Source: Oscillospiraceae bacterium (lineage in GTDB: Bacteria; Bacillota; Clostridia; Oscillospirales; Ruminococcaceae). Taken from it: 64,000 nt of DNA. Numbering within the stretch: the first letter of the stretch is position 1; every line of letters starts with the position of its first letter. The notes below the pieces were generated by a model. The model did not search any database and was not told where the DNA came from. It saw nothing but the letters and a program-made list of their open reading frames with translations. Shown piece after piece: positions 8,301 to 16,029 of this stretch. A program made the position numbers and the translations under genes. The stretch covers positions 1 to 64,000 of the forward strand of contig SVMZ01000003.1 in assembly GCA_015067185.1 (NCBI GenBank), given 5' to 3'.

Positions 8301-8841
8301 CGATCCCGCCGCGGTGAGAAAAACAGCAGACACCGTCCACCTGATCCACACGCTGATAGCCTGCACCCAGCAGCAGCGAAACCAGTTCCTCAATCGGGAT
8401 CTCATCTCCCGATGACAGCATCAGCGTATTCTCCTCCAGTACATCCGGCGGGATGGTATACTGCAGCGCCGCCTCGGCAGAAGCCACTACCACACGGCAC
8501 CTCTCTGCCTCATCCTCTCTCATGCAGAGCCCCAGTACCTTCAGTCTGGAATGTTCATATTCTCTTGACACCGATTCCATATCATAAAAACTGATATCCT
8601 TGGTTGGGTAGACATAAGCTCCTCCGCCAATAAAGGCGTTGATATCTTCGCACAGACGGGTAGCCGCCGCCTCATCGGGTGTCAATACCAGTGAAGGCTT
8701 GTCGCTCTCCAACAGCGATGCAATCAGGTGCGCCTTACTGGTAGAGGACAAGCCTGTCACATACGCCGGGTATTTTTCGTCTTTCACAGCTGCCGTCAGC
8801 TGTTGGTATTCGGTCAGTTTATCAAGACAGTTGCAAAGCAT
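5383..8841 (-). CDS. mfd: Transcription-repair coupling factor Mfd
   Basis: Superfamily 2 DNA translocase that removes RNA polymerase stalled at lesions and recruits UvrA. 1152 residues, full length. Domain order: UvrB-like N-terminal module (about 1-350), RNA-polymerase-interacting CarD-like domain beginning near GDYVVHISHGIGIFEGI, helicase lobes with Walker A GDVGFGKTEVA and the DEEQRFG box, the TRG-type motif region GRVGRSNRRAFAYL, and the C-terminal autoinhibitory domain. GGAG lies 7 nt before the ATG. It follows pth by 57 bases in the same direction, as in many Firmicutes, and is probably expressed from the pth promoter. No defects seen. Confidence 0.97.
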   Translation of the reverse strand: MLCNCLDKLTEYQQLTAAVKDEKYPAYVTGLSSTSKAHLIASLLESDKPSLVLTPDEAAATRLCEDINAFIGGGAYVYPTKDISFYDMESVSREYEHSRLKVLGLCMREDEAERCRVVVASAEAALQYTIPPDVLEENTLMLSSGDEIPIEELVSLLLGAGYQRVDQVDGVCCFSHRGGIVDVYPPDSPAPVRIEFWGDEIDSINRFDVEDQRRTELVDTITITPAREVLFPSFEVLAGLLKKKQESLRGKQYDAAKRELEKDIERLEGGLRPSSADRYLPVIYEQPATLFNYVAEGFVFVSEFTAQKESLKSLEKQWGEDAGILLEEGILFKGCDTFSMDFNDYCDELRYAPTVMLDSFMHSQNELQPRALIAARPMQLSNWSGEISTLTEQLQDYVSRGYCCVVLAGTSKYAGAVAEDLRRQDFHALLTEDVTRMNPGSVYVIPGSISSGIEYPEIKFVIISHTKTTTKTTKRKRSKKSGEEIKSLSDLTPGDYVVHISHGIGIFEGIVKRELQGVVKDYIKIRYAGTDALFIPVTQLDLVSKYIGPHEDSTVKLSKLNSAEWGKTRARVKKAVKEMAGELIKLYSARMRAEGYAFSEDTDWQQDFEERFPYDETGDQLRCIEEIKHDMEQPRPMERLLCGDVGFGKTEVAIRAAFKCVMDSKQCAVLVPTTILAWQHYQTFLSRMDGFPIKVEMLSRFRTPKQQEQIVNKLRRGEIDIIIGTHRIVQKDVVFKDLGLCIIDEEQRFGVAHKERMKELKNSVDVLTLSATPIPRTLNMAMSGLRDMSVIEEAPMDRFPVQTYVMEQDWGVIAEALKKELRRGGQAFYLHNRIDSIMTCAARIGNLLPEARIAVAHGRMSEDEISEVWRQLLEHEVDILVCTTIIEAGIDVPNCNTLIIENADRMGLSQLYQIRGRVGRSNRRAFAYLTFTKDKEISDVATKRLAAIRDFTSFGSGFKIAMRDLEIRGAGNILGARQHGHMEAVGYEMYMRLLNEAIAEEKGEKPKKQSEDCLVDIRLDAHIPEKYIDNLSQRIDIYKKIAGIQTREDALDVTDELIDRYGEPPASVKGLIDVAMLRNLASGLGIYEISQKGTELFFYGDRFEITKVSSLASKQRGRIKFNAGAKPYVAAKLCSGELPSDVMRMVLFALSE

Positions 8842-8898
8842 TGCATTTCTCCGTTGGGGTATTTCCCCGGTTTCAAATCTGTGTTATCCTTTTAAACA

Positions 8899-9531
8899 TT
8901 ATTTTCCGTTGTAGCTGTTCATGGCTTTTTCCATGTTTCCGTTCACAATAAGTTCCACAGCTTCACACACCCGTGCGTTCAGCTTATCCAGCTCGCCCAG
9001 CTCTTCATCGCTGAATTTGCTGAGCACCCATTTTGCCAGATCATAGTCCGGATGCGGTTTGGCTCCCACTCCTATCTTTATGCGCGGAAAATCATCTTTA
9101 CCGCTGAGATAGATAATATTTTTCATTCCGTTGTGTCCGCCGTCGCTGCCCTTTTTGCGGATGCGCATGGTGGCAAAGCCGATGGAAATATCATCAAACA
9201 GGATCAGCGTGCGGTCGGAGGGGATTTTATAAAAATTCATGGCCTCCCGCAAAGCCTCTCCGGAATTGTTCATGAAGGTAGATGGCTTCATCAGAAGCAC
9301 CTTTTTTCCGCCGATCATGCATTCGCCGCAGAGAGATTTATATTTCAGCCGGTCCACCCTGCCGCCGAATTTCCGCGCCAATGCATCCACCGCCATAAAA
9401 CCTGCGTTGTGTCGGGTATATTCGTATTCCTTGCCTGGGTTTCCCAGTCCCGCAACAATAAACTCCACCGGTCCCGCCGGGAGATCGGGAGTTTTGCGTA
9501 TGCTCTTAAACAGCTGATCCAATACATTCAT
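8899..9531 (-). CDS. pth: Peptidyl-tRNA hydrolase
   Basis: Cleaves the ester bond of peptidyl-tRNAs released during abortive translation. 210 residues, about 20 longer than typical because of an N-terminal extension (MNVLDQLFKSIRKTPDLPAG) ahead of the canonical FIVAGLGNPGKEYEYTRHN start. Catalytic and binding residues are visible: His in TRHNAGF, Asn in MKPSTFMNNSG, Asp in LILFDDISI, and GGHNGMKNI. First gene of a pth-mfd unit with its own promoter. An internal start at the usual family N-terminus has no convincing ribosome binding site, so the longer form is kept. Confidence 0.95.
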   Translation of the reverse strand: MNVLDQLFKSIRKTPDLPAGPVEFIVAGLGNPGKEYEYTRHNAGFMAVDALARKFGGRVDRLKYKSLCGECMIGGKKVLLMKPSTFMNNSGEALREAMNFYKIPSDRTLILFDDISIGFATMRIRKKGSDGGHNGMKNIIYLSGKDDFPRIKIGVGAKPHPDYDLAKWVLSKFSDEELGELDKLNARVCEAVELIVNGNMEKAMNSYNGK

Positions 9532-9626
9532 CTTTCTGTTCCTCTTTATCTTTCATCCGTTTCGGTTTTTATGTGCCTGCACGACAAAATGAGCGGGATA
9601 CCCATATACCCCACCTGTCAGAATAG

Positions 9627-9656
9627 ATTATACCACACTCGCCCAGTCTTTGCCAA
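9627..9656 (-). promoter_or_regulatory. Promoter of pth-mfd
   Basis: Minus strand TTGGCA, 18-bp spacer, TATAAT; about 95 bases upstream of the pth start. Confidence 0.65.
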
Positions 9657-9710
9657 TACTTTTCTGTCCAATTCCGTCGGATTTCCCCATCATTTTCGGG
9701 TTATACCCCA

Positions 9711-9748
9711 AAGGCGGGCGGCTCCCTTTCATCGAAGCCGCCCGCCTT
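9711..9748 (-). terminator. Terminator after GlmU-like gene
   Basis: 13-bp GC-rich stem (AAGGCGGGCGGCT / AGCCGCCCGCCTT) starting 17 bases after the stop. The T tail is short, so strength is uncertain. Confidence 0.65.
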
Positions 9749-9764
9749 TCATAATCTCCGCATA

Positions 9765-10868
9765 TCAGTGCCCGCTCTTTTTCTCTTCCATGCGTTTTTT
9801 CTGCCAGCCTTCTTTCACCGTCTGCCTTGCTCTTGCAATGGCAAGCGCCCCGGACGGCACATCATCGGTGATGGTGGAGCCTGCCGCAATAAAGCTGCCC
9901 TCTTCCACCCTTACGGGTGCAACCAGGTTGGTGTTGCAGCCCACAAAAACATCGTCCTCCACCACCGTTCTGCTCTTGCGGAACCCATCATAATTCACCG
10001 TAACACAGCCGCAACCGAAATTGACCCGTTCCCCCACATCGCTGTCGCCGATATAGGTCAGGTGCGCCACCGAGGTCTTTTCTCCCAGATGGGAGTTCTT
10101 CACCTCCACAAAATCGCCGATCTTAACCCCCTCTTCCACCGTGCAGTGGGGGCGGATATGAGAAAACGGACCGATGCGAACCCCGTTTTTCACAACGCTT
10201 GCATACACCTGCGAGGCATTGATGACACAGCCGTCTCCAATACAGCTTTCCTCGATCAGCGTGTTGGGACCAATCACGCATCCGCGCCCGATCTTCACCT
10301 TGCTTTTGATAATCGTCCCCGGCAGAATTTCTGTCCCGTCACCGATCTCCGCATCGGGACAGATCAGCACCCCGTCCATGGAATAGAAAATCACGCCTTC
10401 TTCCATCAGTCGTTCTATTGTCTTCTCTTTTATTTCTTCGGCAGCGGCAAGCCGCGTCTTTGCATCGGCGATCTTCTCCCATGTTACCGTTATCACCTCT
10501 GCAGGCAGTTTTCCATTCACCACCTCGGGGATGCTGTCCGCATCCGCAACAACCGCCGCATATTCCCCTTTTTCCGTTTGAAACACCCGGGCACGCTCCC
10601 TCTCTGCTCCCCCGCTCTTCAGCGCATCCGCCACACAGCACATATCTGCCAACGGATAACAGCCGCTCACCACCGCAACCCTTCCGTTGCACCCGGCAAG
10701 TTCCGCCCGCATCGTTTTCCCATCCAAACCGCCGGAGACAAAACCGATCTCTTCCTCTGTCAATCCCGCCCGGCACAGCTGTGCCGCCGTATATCCGGCA
10801 CTCTTCTTCCAAACAATCTCCACATTTTTGCCTTCATCGAATATCAGACATATTTTCTCTCCGCTCAC
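9765..10868 (-). CDS. GlmU-like protein: intact acetyltransferase beta-helix, degenerate nucleotidyltransferase half
   Basis: About 367 residues. The C-terminal two thirds is a left-handed beta-helix matching the GlmU acetyltransferase domain, including HLTYIGDSDVGERVNFGCG and VTVNYDG, so acetylation of an amino-sugar phosphate is plausible. The N-terminal part is too short and lacks the LAAGxGTRM and pyrophosphorylase lysine motifs of GlmU. Only echoes remain: GCYPLAD resembles the GDTPL segment, and TRLAAAEEI resembles the GlmU linker. It is unlikely to make UDP-GlcNAc. GTG 10868 is chosen because AAGGAAGG lies 6 nt upstream; the longer frame up to GTG 10913 or ATG 10907 would run through the upstream gene's terminator. 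Confidence 0.75.
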   Translation of the reverse strand: MSGEKICLIFDEGKNVEIVWKKSAGYTAAQLCRAGLTEEEIGFVSGGLDGKTMRAELAGCNGRVAVVSGCYPLADMCCVADALKSGGAERERARVFQTEKGEYAAVVADADSIPEVVNGKLPAEVITVTWEKIADAKTRLAAAEEIKEKTIERLMEEGVIFYSMDGVLICPDAEIGDGTEILPGTIIKSKVKIGRGCVIGPNTLIEESCIGDGCVINASQVYASVVKNGVRIGPFSHIRPHCTVEEGVKIGDFVEVKNSHLGEKTSVAHLTYIGDSDVGERVNFGCGCVTVNYDGFRKSRTVVEDDVFVGCNTNLVAPVRVEEGSFIAAGSTITDDVPSGALAIARARQTVKEGWQKKRMEEKKSGH

Positions 10869-10889
10869 AGCAATCCTTCCTTTCTCCGT

Positions 10890-10950
10890 AAAAAAATCTG
10901 CGTACATCTTCACCGCGCAGACACAACGCCTCTGCGGAAATATGTACGCA
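10890..10950 (-). terminator. Terminator between membrane-protein gene and GlmU-like gene
   Basis: Outer stem TGCGTACAT / ATGTACGCA (10899-10907 and 10942-10950) and an inner GCAGA / TCTGC stem, followed on the minus strand by GA and seven T. It ends the 10986-11819 transcript, or acts as an attenuator for the GlmU-like gene just downstream. Confidence 0.75.
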
Positions 10951-10985
10951 AAACTTTACTTTGATATGTTTCGATATGCTCCCTT

Positions 10986-11819
10986 TCAGAACACTCTCGG
11001 GGGACGTCCCGTCCTGTTTTTCTCGTCAATACGCGCTATCATGTCATACATATAATATTGATCTCTGCAAAAAACATTGATCCGGACAGCGATCAGCATC
11101 ATTGCAAACAGATAGAGCAGCGGCGGCACCATGCCGAAGGAGTTCAGCGCAAAAACGGGCACGATGATCAATGCGTACAACAGCGCCGAAATAACGGGAT
11201 ACCAATATTTTTTAGCCCGCAGCCCATACATGACAATCACGGTATCTGCAGAATATATAACAGCGGGAATCAGAACAACAATGCCGAAAAGCAAAATGGA
11301 AAGATTATCTTCACCGTGGGACATGGCATAAAACAGCCTTGCCTTCTGCGGGAACTCCGCCAGCTTCTGCGCACTTTCACCGATGGCAAAAATACTGCCC
11401 ACCCGCAACAGGAAGAGCGTCAGATACTGGATGCCCGCAAACAAAACCACCATTCCGGCAGAGCAAACTTTAGCCACAGAAACCGTGCTTTCATAAGGAA
11501 TGGGCTTCTTTTCGGAGAGAAACACCCAGGGAATACGGGCAACACCGCAGACAAACCCTGTCACCACTGCGACAATAACAATATTTTTAAATTTTCCGTC
11601 TCCGCTGAAAATATCCCCCAGATACACCGGGGTGAACAGGAAATATCTTAAAATGACATACTGCAAAGCCAGCACACCGCAGCCAATCAGCGCGTCTCTC
11701 CATCCTGCCTTCACAAGGGTATCTGCCATATAAATCAACGGGGCGGCAAATGTGATCACCATCAACACAAACAGAGCAACAAACATCATAAAATCATTCA
11801 TCTTGTCCACATCCGTCAC
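10986..11819 (-). CDS. Polytopic membrane protein of unknown function
   Basis: 277 residues with about seven hydrophobic segments (first at roughly residues 12-30, last near 232-248) and a short basic C-terminal tail. No motif recognised; no catalytic or transport signature stands out. The start is GTG 11819, with ATG 11801 (residue 7) as an alternative; neither has a strong ribosome binding site. A promoter lies just upstream and a terminator follows, so it appears monocistronic. Confidence 0.6.
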   Translation of the reverse strand: MTDVDKMNDFMMFVALFVLMVITFAAPLIYMADTLVKAGWRDALIGCGVLALQYVILRYFLFTPVYLGDIFSGDGKFKNIVIVAVVTGFVCGVARIPWVFLSEKKPIPYESTVSVAKVCSAGMVVLFAGIQYLTLFLLRVGSIFAIGESAQKLAEFPQKARLFYAMSHGEDNLSILLFGIVVLIPAVIYSADTVIVMYGLRAKKYWYPVISALLYALIIVPVFALNSFGMVPPLLYLFAMMLIAVRINVFCRDQYYMYDMIARIDEKNRTGRPPRVF

Positions 11820-11839
11820 TATTTGTCTTCTTATGAATT

Positions 11840-11868
11840 ATTATAGCACAGCTTTACTATATTAACAA
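11840..11868 (-). promoter_or_regulatory. Promoter of the 277-aa membrane protein gene
   Basis: Minus strand TTGTTA, 17-bp spacer, TATAAT. The predicted transcription start is about 15 bases before the GTG start, giving a very short leader. Confidence 0.7.
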
Positions 11869-11976
11869 GGTAATTTTCCCTTTATTTTTGCAAATAATAT
11901 GCAAACCTTACCTTATTTCTCTCCCCTGCCCTTTCATCCCTTCACGCATTCTCTTTTTGTATCTTTTCATTCCACC

Positions 11977-12005
11977 TTGACCTTGTCCCCATAATGCGAT
12001 ATAAT
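11977..12005 (+). promoter_or_regulatory. Promoter of the vanY-to-M18 gene run
   Basis: TTGACC, 17-bp spacer, TATAAT; about 95 bases before the vanY-like ATG. Confidence 0.75.
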
Positions 12006-12099
12006 ATATTTATTATAGTGGGTTTTTATATTCTTTTGACAGCAAGCTCTTTTTTACACCATAAACCGTCTTTCCAATCTACTTTTTCCGGAGGCCGAT

Positions 12100-13134
12100 A
12101 TGAAAAAATACCGCAACAGCTTCAACCTTTCCGATACGCTTATCACCGCTGTCGTCATTATTTTCCTTGTGGGCTTCAGCATGCTCACCGTCTGGATCAT
12201 CCGCGGTCTCTCCGTGGTCGATCCTGCCGCCTCACTCTCTTCCGGACAGCCGGAATCCTCCGAAGAATCCTATGAATCCTCCTATGCCGAAGGCGAGGGC
12301 GATATTCAGCAGTCCGATGCCCTCACATCCGATACCGTGGATATGGACACCTATACCATTCTGGATATCGAAAACGATGCCATAACCCGCGGCGATCTTA
12401 TTCTGATCAACAAGGATCACGAATATATTTTCAGCGAAGAGGATGTCTTCACACCCATCTACGGCAACAAAAACCAAGGATATAAAGTCAGCTATGCCAC
12501 CATAACCCTCAATCAGCCCACACTGGATGCGCTCAACGCTTTTATGCTGGATTTCAGTGAAGAGACGGGCCGCCGCAACATTCAGGTCATCAGCGGATTC
12601 CGCAGTTATGAGACACAGGAAGAGCTCTACAACAGCCGCGTGGCCAAGCAAGGTGAAGAGGAAGCATCCAAGCTGACCGCCCGTCCCGGACACAGCGAGC
12701 ATCATTCCGGCTATGCCGTGGACTTCAACTTGCTCACCAACAACGGCACTCAGGAAATTACCAACGAAGGCGACTACACCTGGGTATATGAGCATGCCCA
12801 TGAATACGGCTTTATCCAGCGCTATTCCAACGAAAAATCCGATCTCACCGGCATTTCCGATGAACCCTGGCATTTCCGCTATGTCGGCATTCCCCATGCT
12901 TCTGTCATGACAGAGCGCGGCTATTGTCTGGAGGAGTATATGCAGTATCTTCTCGGCTTCCCCTTTGGTGTCAGCCACCTGACCGTGACAGGGCCCGATG
13001 AAAAGGAATATGAGATCTATTATGTTGCAGCCAACACCACCGGCAGCACCACCTCCATTCCTGTCCCCAACAAGGGCAGCTACACCGTTTCCGGCAACAA
13101 TGCCGACGGCTTTATTGTCACCATTACAAAATAA
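12100..13134 (+). CDS. Membrane-anchored D,D-carboxypeptidase, VanY/M15B type
   Basis: Trims the terminal D-Ala of peptidoglycan stem peptides outside the cell. 344 residues: an uncleaved N-terminal signal-anchor (about 12-36), a Ser/Glu-rich low-complexity linker (about 45-70), then the M15B peptidase domain with SGFRSYETQEELY, the zinc motif GHSEHHSGYAVDF (His and Asp ligands) and EPWHFRYVG (third ligand His). After the catalytic domain is a small Ser/Thr-rich C-terminal beta region. First gene of a long same-strand run; GGAGG lies 5 nt before ATG. The VanY name describes the fold; no vancomycin-resistance genes are present, so a wall-maintenance role is more likely. Confidence 0.88.
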   Translation: MKKYRNSFNLSDTLITAVVIIFLVGFSMLTVWIIRGLSVVDPAASLSSGQPESSEESYESSYAEGEGDIQQSDALTSDTVDMDTYTILDIENDAITRGDLILINKDHEYIFSEEDVFTPIYGNKNQGYKVSYATITLNQPTLDALNAFMLDFSEETGRRNIQVISGFRSYETQEELYNSRVAKQGEEEASKLTARPGHSEHHSGYAVDFNLLTNNGTQEITNEGDYTWVYEHAHEYGFIQRYSNEKSDLTGISDEPWHFRYVGIPHASVMTERGYCLEEYMQYLLGFPFGVSHLTVTGPDEKEYEIYYVAANTTGSTTSIPVPNKGSYTVSGNNADGFIVTITK

Positions 13135-13151
13135 ACTTCGGGGAGGTCACC

Positions 13152-13943
13152 ATGTCTTCACCACTGCGCTTTCTCCGGGAACATTTTTTCAAATTCAAGC
13201 AGAGCGAAAACCGCATCTGGCTGATTGATGAACTGCGCGGTCTTTCCATCCTGCTGATGATCCTTCACCATGCCGCTTACGATGCCGTCTATATGTTCGG
13301 CGCCGATCTCCCTGTAGATTCGGTGGTCGTTTATATCCTTCACGTCATCTTTGCCTCGCTGTTTGTGCTGATCTCGGGAGCGGCCTGCCGTTTCTCCCGC
13401 AGCAATTTAAAACGCGGTGCGCTGTGTTTTCTGTGCGGCATCCTCATCACCCTTGTCACCGGCGTTTTCATGCCCTCCTCCATTATTGTTTTCGGCATTC
13501 TCCATCTGCTGGGCATCTGTATGATGTTTTTTGCTCTTGTTCAGCCCCTGTTGGATAAGCTTTCCCCACCGTACGGCATCCTTATTTTTGCCCTTTTGTC
13601 GGTGTTCTCCTTCCGTCTCTCCGATGGGGCGGTCGGTATCCCCTGGCTGCTGGAATATCAGCTGCCTGAAATTCTTTACAGCACCGAATTTCTTTTTCCC
13701 CTCGGGTTCCGCTCACCCAACTTCTTTTCCGGTGACTATTTTCCCCTCTTCCCCTGGTTGTTTGTCTTTCTCACCGGCTCTTACATCGGAATCTATCTGA
13801 AGCAGCGCCGCTGCCCGGAATTTTTCACCCGGCTGCACTGCAAACCCCTTGCCGTAATTGGGCAAAACACTCTGATCATCTATCTGGTTCATCAGCCGGT
13901 TATCTATGCCCTGTTGTATCTGTTTTTCACTATTCTCAAATGA
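13152..13943 (+). CDS. DUF1624 / heparan-alpha-glucosaminide N-acetyltransferase-like membrane protein
   Basis: 263 residues with about seven transmembrane helices. The N-terminal signature IDELRGLSILLMILHHAAYD, with paired histidines in the first helix, is typical of the DUF1624/HGSNAT-like acyltransferase group, which is thought to move acetyl groups across the membrane onto sugars. A second conserved-type His sits near the C-terminus in IIYLVHQPVIYALLY. GGGAGG precedes the ATG. It lies between a wall carboxypeptidase and a lipoprotein, so a cell-surface glycan or wall-modifying role is a reasonable inference. The acceptor is unknown. Confidence 0.75.
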   Translation: MSSPLRFLREHFFKFKQSENRIWLIDELRGLSILLMILHHAAYDAVYMFGADLPVDSVVVYILHVIFASLFVLISGAACRFSRSNLKRGALCFLCGILITLVTGVFMPSSIIVFGILHLLGICMMFFALVQPLLDKLSPPYGILIFALLSVFSFRLSDGAVGIPWLLEYQLPEILYSTEFLFPLGFRSPNFFSGDYFPLFPWLFVFLTGSYIGIYLKQRRCPEFFTRLHCKPLAVIGQNTLIIYLVHQPVIYALLYLFFTILK

Positions 13944-13956
13944 GGAGTATCACTTT

Positions 13957-14709
13957 ATGCATCGTCCTGTCTCACCTTTCCGACGTCTGCTCTCTTTTGC
14001 GGCGGTCTTTGTCCTGCTCTTTTCCTTTTTGTTCAGCGGCTGTCATCAGCTTCTCCCTCCCCCTCCCGTTTCCACCCATGAACCGGGCAGCTATGTGGAA
14101 AACATTGACGCCCTGGATGTCTATTACCGCTTTATCTATACCCTTGAAAGCGCCGAGATCGAAAAACGCATCATCAATGCCAATGATCTCTACGGCATTC
14201 TCTCCTCCACTCTCAGCACCGTAAAATACAGCCGCAGCGGAGAAACCGTGCGCCTGCTCTATCGCGAGCGGGCTCCCTTTGTCTTTTTCTTCTATCCCGC
14301 ATACGATTACTATGACGGTGCAAACTATTATTATCAGTATGACGGCAACTGGTTTGCGGACAGCACCAACCGCCATGCCTATTATCTGACTCCGGATTTT
14401 CTTGGTATTCCGGTGGACATCTTCTCCAACTACGATATCACCTTTAACGGACTTTATAAAAACGGAGATGAATACATATTAAAGATCCAGGGCAAACATC
14501 ATGAAACCGGTATGCTCTGCGAAATAACCGGAAAAGCCGATAACACCCTCTCCATCACCCTTCTGGAAATTATTGAGGAATACAGCAGCAAAAACGACCG
14601 CATCGACCAAAAGCGCACCGTTATCGAATATAAAAACATCAACGGCGATATTGAGATCGAACCGCCTTCCTCTCTCGACTTTGATGAAGTAACCTATTTT
14701 ACCCATTGA
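13957..14709 (+). CDS. Lipoprotein of unknown function
   Basis: 250 residues. The N-terminus has a basic start (MHRPVSPFRR), a hydrophobic core and the lipobox LFSGC, so it should be lipidated on the Cys and anchored outside the membrane. The mature part has no recognised motif; it is rich in aromatic residues (YYDGANYYYQY) and alternating beta-type sequence, giving a general resemblance to LolA/LppX-like single-domain beta folds, but this is weak. ATG 13957 has GAGGAG 9 nt upstream, overlapping the previous gene's stop, so coupling with the DUF1624 gene is likely. Confidence 0.7.
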   Translation: MHRPVSPFRRLLSFAAVFVLLFSFLFSGCHQLLPPPPVSTHEPGSYVENIDALDVYYRFIYTLESAEIEKRIINANDLYGILSSTLSTVKYSRSGETVRLLYRERAPFVFFFYPAYDYYDGANYYYQYDGNWFADSTNRHAYYLTPDFLGIPVDIFSNYDITFNGLYKNGDEYILKIQGKHHETGMLCEITGKADNTLSITLLEIIEEYSSKNDRIDQKRTVIEYKNINGDIEIEPPSSLDFDEVTYFTH

Positions 14710-14738
14710 ACAAAACACCGCAAAGGAGTGCCGGACCG

Positions 14739-14933
14739 ATGGATGTAAGAGTCGGCGATATTTTGACAATGAAAAAACCGCATCCCTGCGGCGGAAACAC
14801 CTTTACCGTCCTGCGTTCCGGCATGGATTTCCGCATCAAATGCCAAAAATGCGGCCACGAGGTAATGGTTCCCCGCGTTAAAGCGGAAAAAAATATAAAA
14901 AATATTACCCATACCGAAGAAAACACCAAATAA
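14739..14933 (+). CDS. DUF951 family zinc-ribbon-like small protein
   Basis: 64 residues. Matches the DUF951 pattern: [14 protein letters not shown] near the N-terminus, then [14 protein letters not shown], giving a Cys set (C, CxxC) that could hold zinc. The function of the family is unknown; it often sits near ribosome- or GTPase-related genes in Firmicutes. Start ATG 14739 has AAAGGAG about 10 nt upstream; the upstream in-frame ATG at 14706 overlaps the lipoprotein end and lacks a site. The following gene, prfA, begins 16 bases after its stop. Confidence 0.85.
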   Translation: MDVRVGDILTMKKPHPCGGNTFTVLRSGMDFRIKCQKCGHEVMVPRVKAEKNIKNITHTEENTK

Positions 14934-14949
14934 TATAAAGGGGATTCTC

Positions 14950-16029
14950 ATGTTTGACAGACTCGAAGAAGCACAACTGAGACTGACTCAGATCAACGAA
15001 AAACTGATGGAACCGGATATCGTATCCGACCTTGACACCTATCGTTCTCTGATGAAAGAATACAAGAACCTGGAACCGGTGGTTGAAACCTACACCCGCT
15101 ACAAAGCGGCCAGAGAAGAATTTGAAGAAGCCAAAACCATGCTGGATGAAGGCGGTCTGGATCCCGAATTCAAAGAAATGGTTCAGGAGCAGTATACCGA
15201 AAGCCGCGAAAAGATGGAGACCATCTCCGCCGAGCTCAAGGTCCTTCTCCTCCCCCGCGACCCCAACGATGACAAAAACGTGGTTGTGGAGATCCGCGGC
15301 GGCGCCGGCGGCGAAGAAGCTGCTCTGTTTGCCGGTTCTCTCTACAGAATGTACAGCATGTACGCCGAAAGCAAAGGCTGGAAAACCGAAATCCTCGGCT
15401 CCAACGATACTGAGCTGGGAGGCTTTAAAGAGGTTTCCTTCCTGATTGAAGGGGACGGTGCCTATTCCAAGCTGAAATATGAAAGCGGCGTTCACCGTGT
15501 CCAGCGTGTTCCCGATACCGAAGCCTCCGGCCGCATCCATACCTCCACTGTTACCGTTGCCGTTCTGCCCGAGGTGGAGGATGTTGAGCTTGAAATTCTC
15601 CCCACCGATCTTCAGATCGATACCTACCGCTCCGGCGGTGCAGGCGGACAGCACGTCAACAAAACCGAATCCGCCATCCGCATCACCCATCTCCCCACCG
15701 GCATTGTGGTAGAGTGTCAGGATGAGCGAAGCCAGCATAAAAACAAGGAAAAAGCCATGCGTGTCCTGCGCTCCCGCCTCTATGAGCGGATGCAGCAGGA
15801 GCAGGCAGACAAAATTGCCAGCGAGAGACGTTCTCAGGTTGGCACCGGAGACCGCAGCGAGCGTATCCGCACCTACAACTTCCCCCAAGGACGTGTAACC
15901 GACCACCGCATCGGTCTTACCCTCTATAAAATCGAAGCCATCATGAACGGCAGCATCGATGAGATCACCGATGCCCTGCGCGCTTACGATCAGGCCGAAA
16001 AGCTCAAGGGAAGTGATGACAATGCCTGA
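14950..16029 (+). CDS. prfA: Peptide chain release factor 1
   Basis: Recognises UAA/UAG and triggers peptide release. 359 residues, normal length. The peptidyl-hydrolysis motif GGQ is in [15 protein letters not shown], and the codon-recognition PxT element is PDT in [22 protein letters not shown] precedes the ATG. Its last 8 bases overlap the Sua5/TsaC gene, so these are translationally coupled, a pairing common in Firmicutes. HemK/PrmC, often adjacent, is not here. Confidence 0.97.
   Translation: MFDRLEEAQLRLTQINEKLMEPDIVSDLDTYRSLMKEYKNLEPVVETYTRYKAAREEFEEAKTMLDEGGLDPEFKEMVQEQYTESREKMETISAELKVLLLPRDPNDDKNVVVEIRGGAGGEEAALFAGSLYRMYSMYAESKGWKTEILGSNDTELGGFKEVSFLIEGDGAYSKLKYESGVHRVQRVPDTEASGRIHTSTVTVAVLPEVEDVELEILPTDLQIDTYRSGGAGGQHVNKTESAIRITHLPTGIVVECQDERSQHKNKEKAMRVLRSRLYERMQQEQADKIASERRSQVGTGDRSERIRTYNFPQGRVTDHRIGLTLYKIEAIMNGSIDEITDALRAYDQAEKLKGSDDNA

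Noticed and set aside
5776-8415. 879-codon open frame antisense to mfd
   Set aside because: Shadow of a strongly biased gene: His/Leu/Gln-rich translation with no recognisable motif, no ribosome binding site, and mfd on the other strand is certain.
10869-10913. N-terminal extension of the GlmU-like protein to GTG 10913
   Set aside because: These codons overlap a terminator hairpin and T tract, while GTG 10868 has AAGGAAGG 6 nt upstream.
12100-13134. Vancomycin resistance from the VanY-like gene
   Set aside because: No VanA-type ligase, VanH or VanX is present, and the window's ddl has the D-Ala-D-Ala type omega loop.
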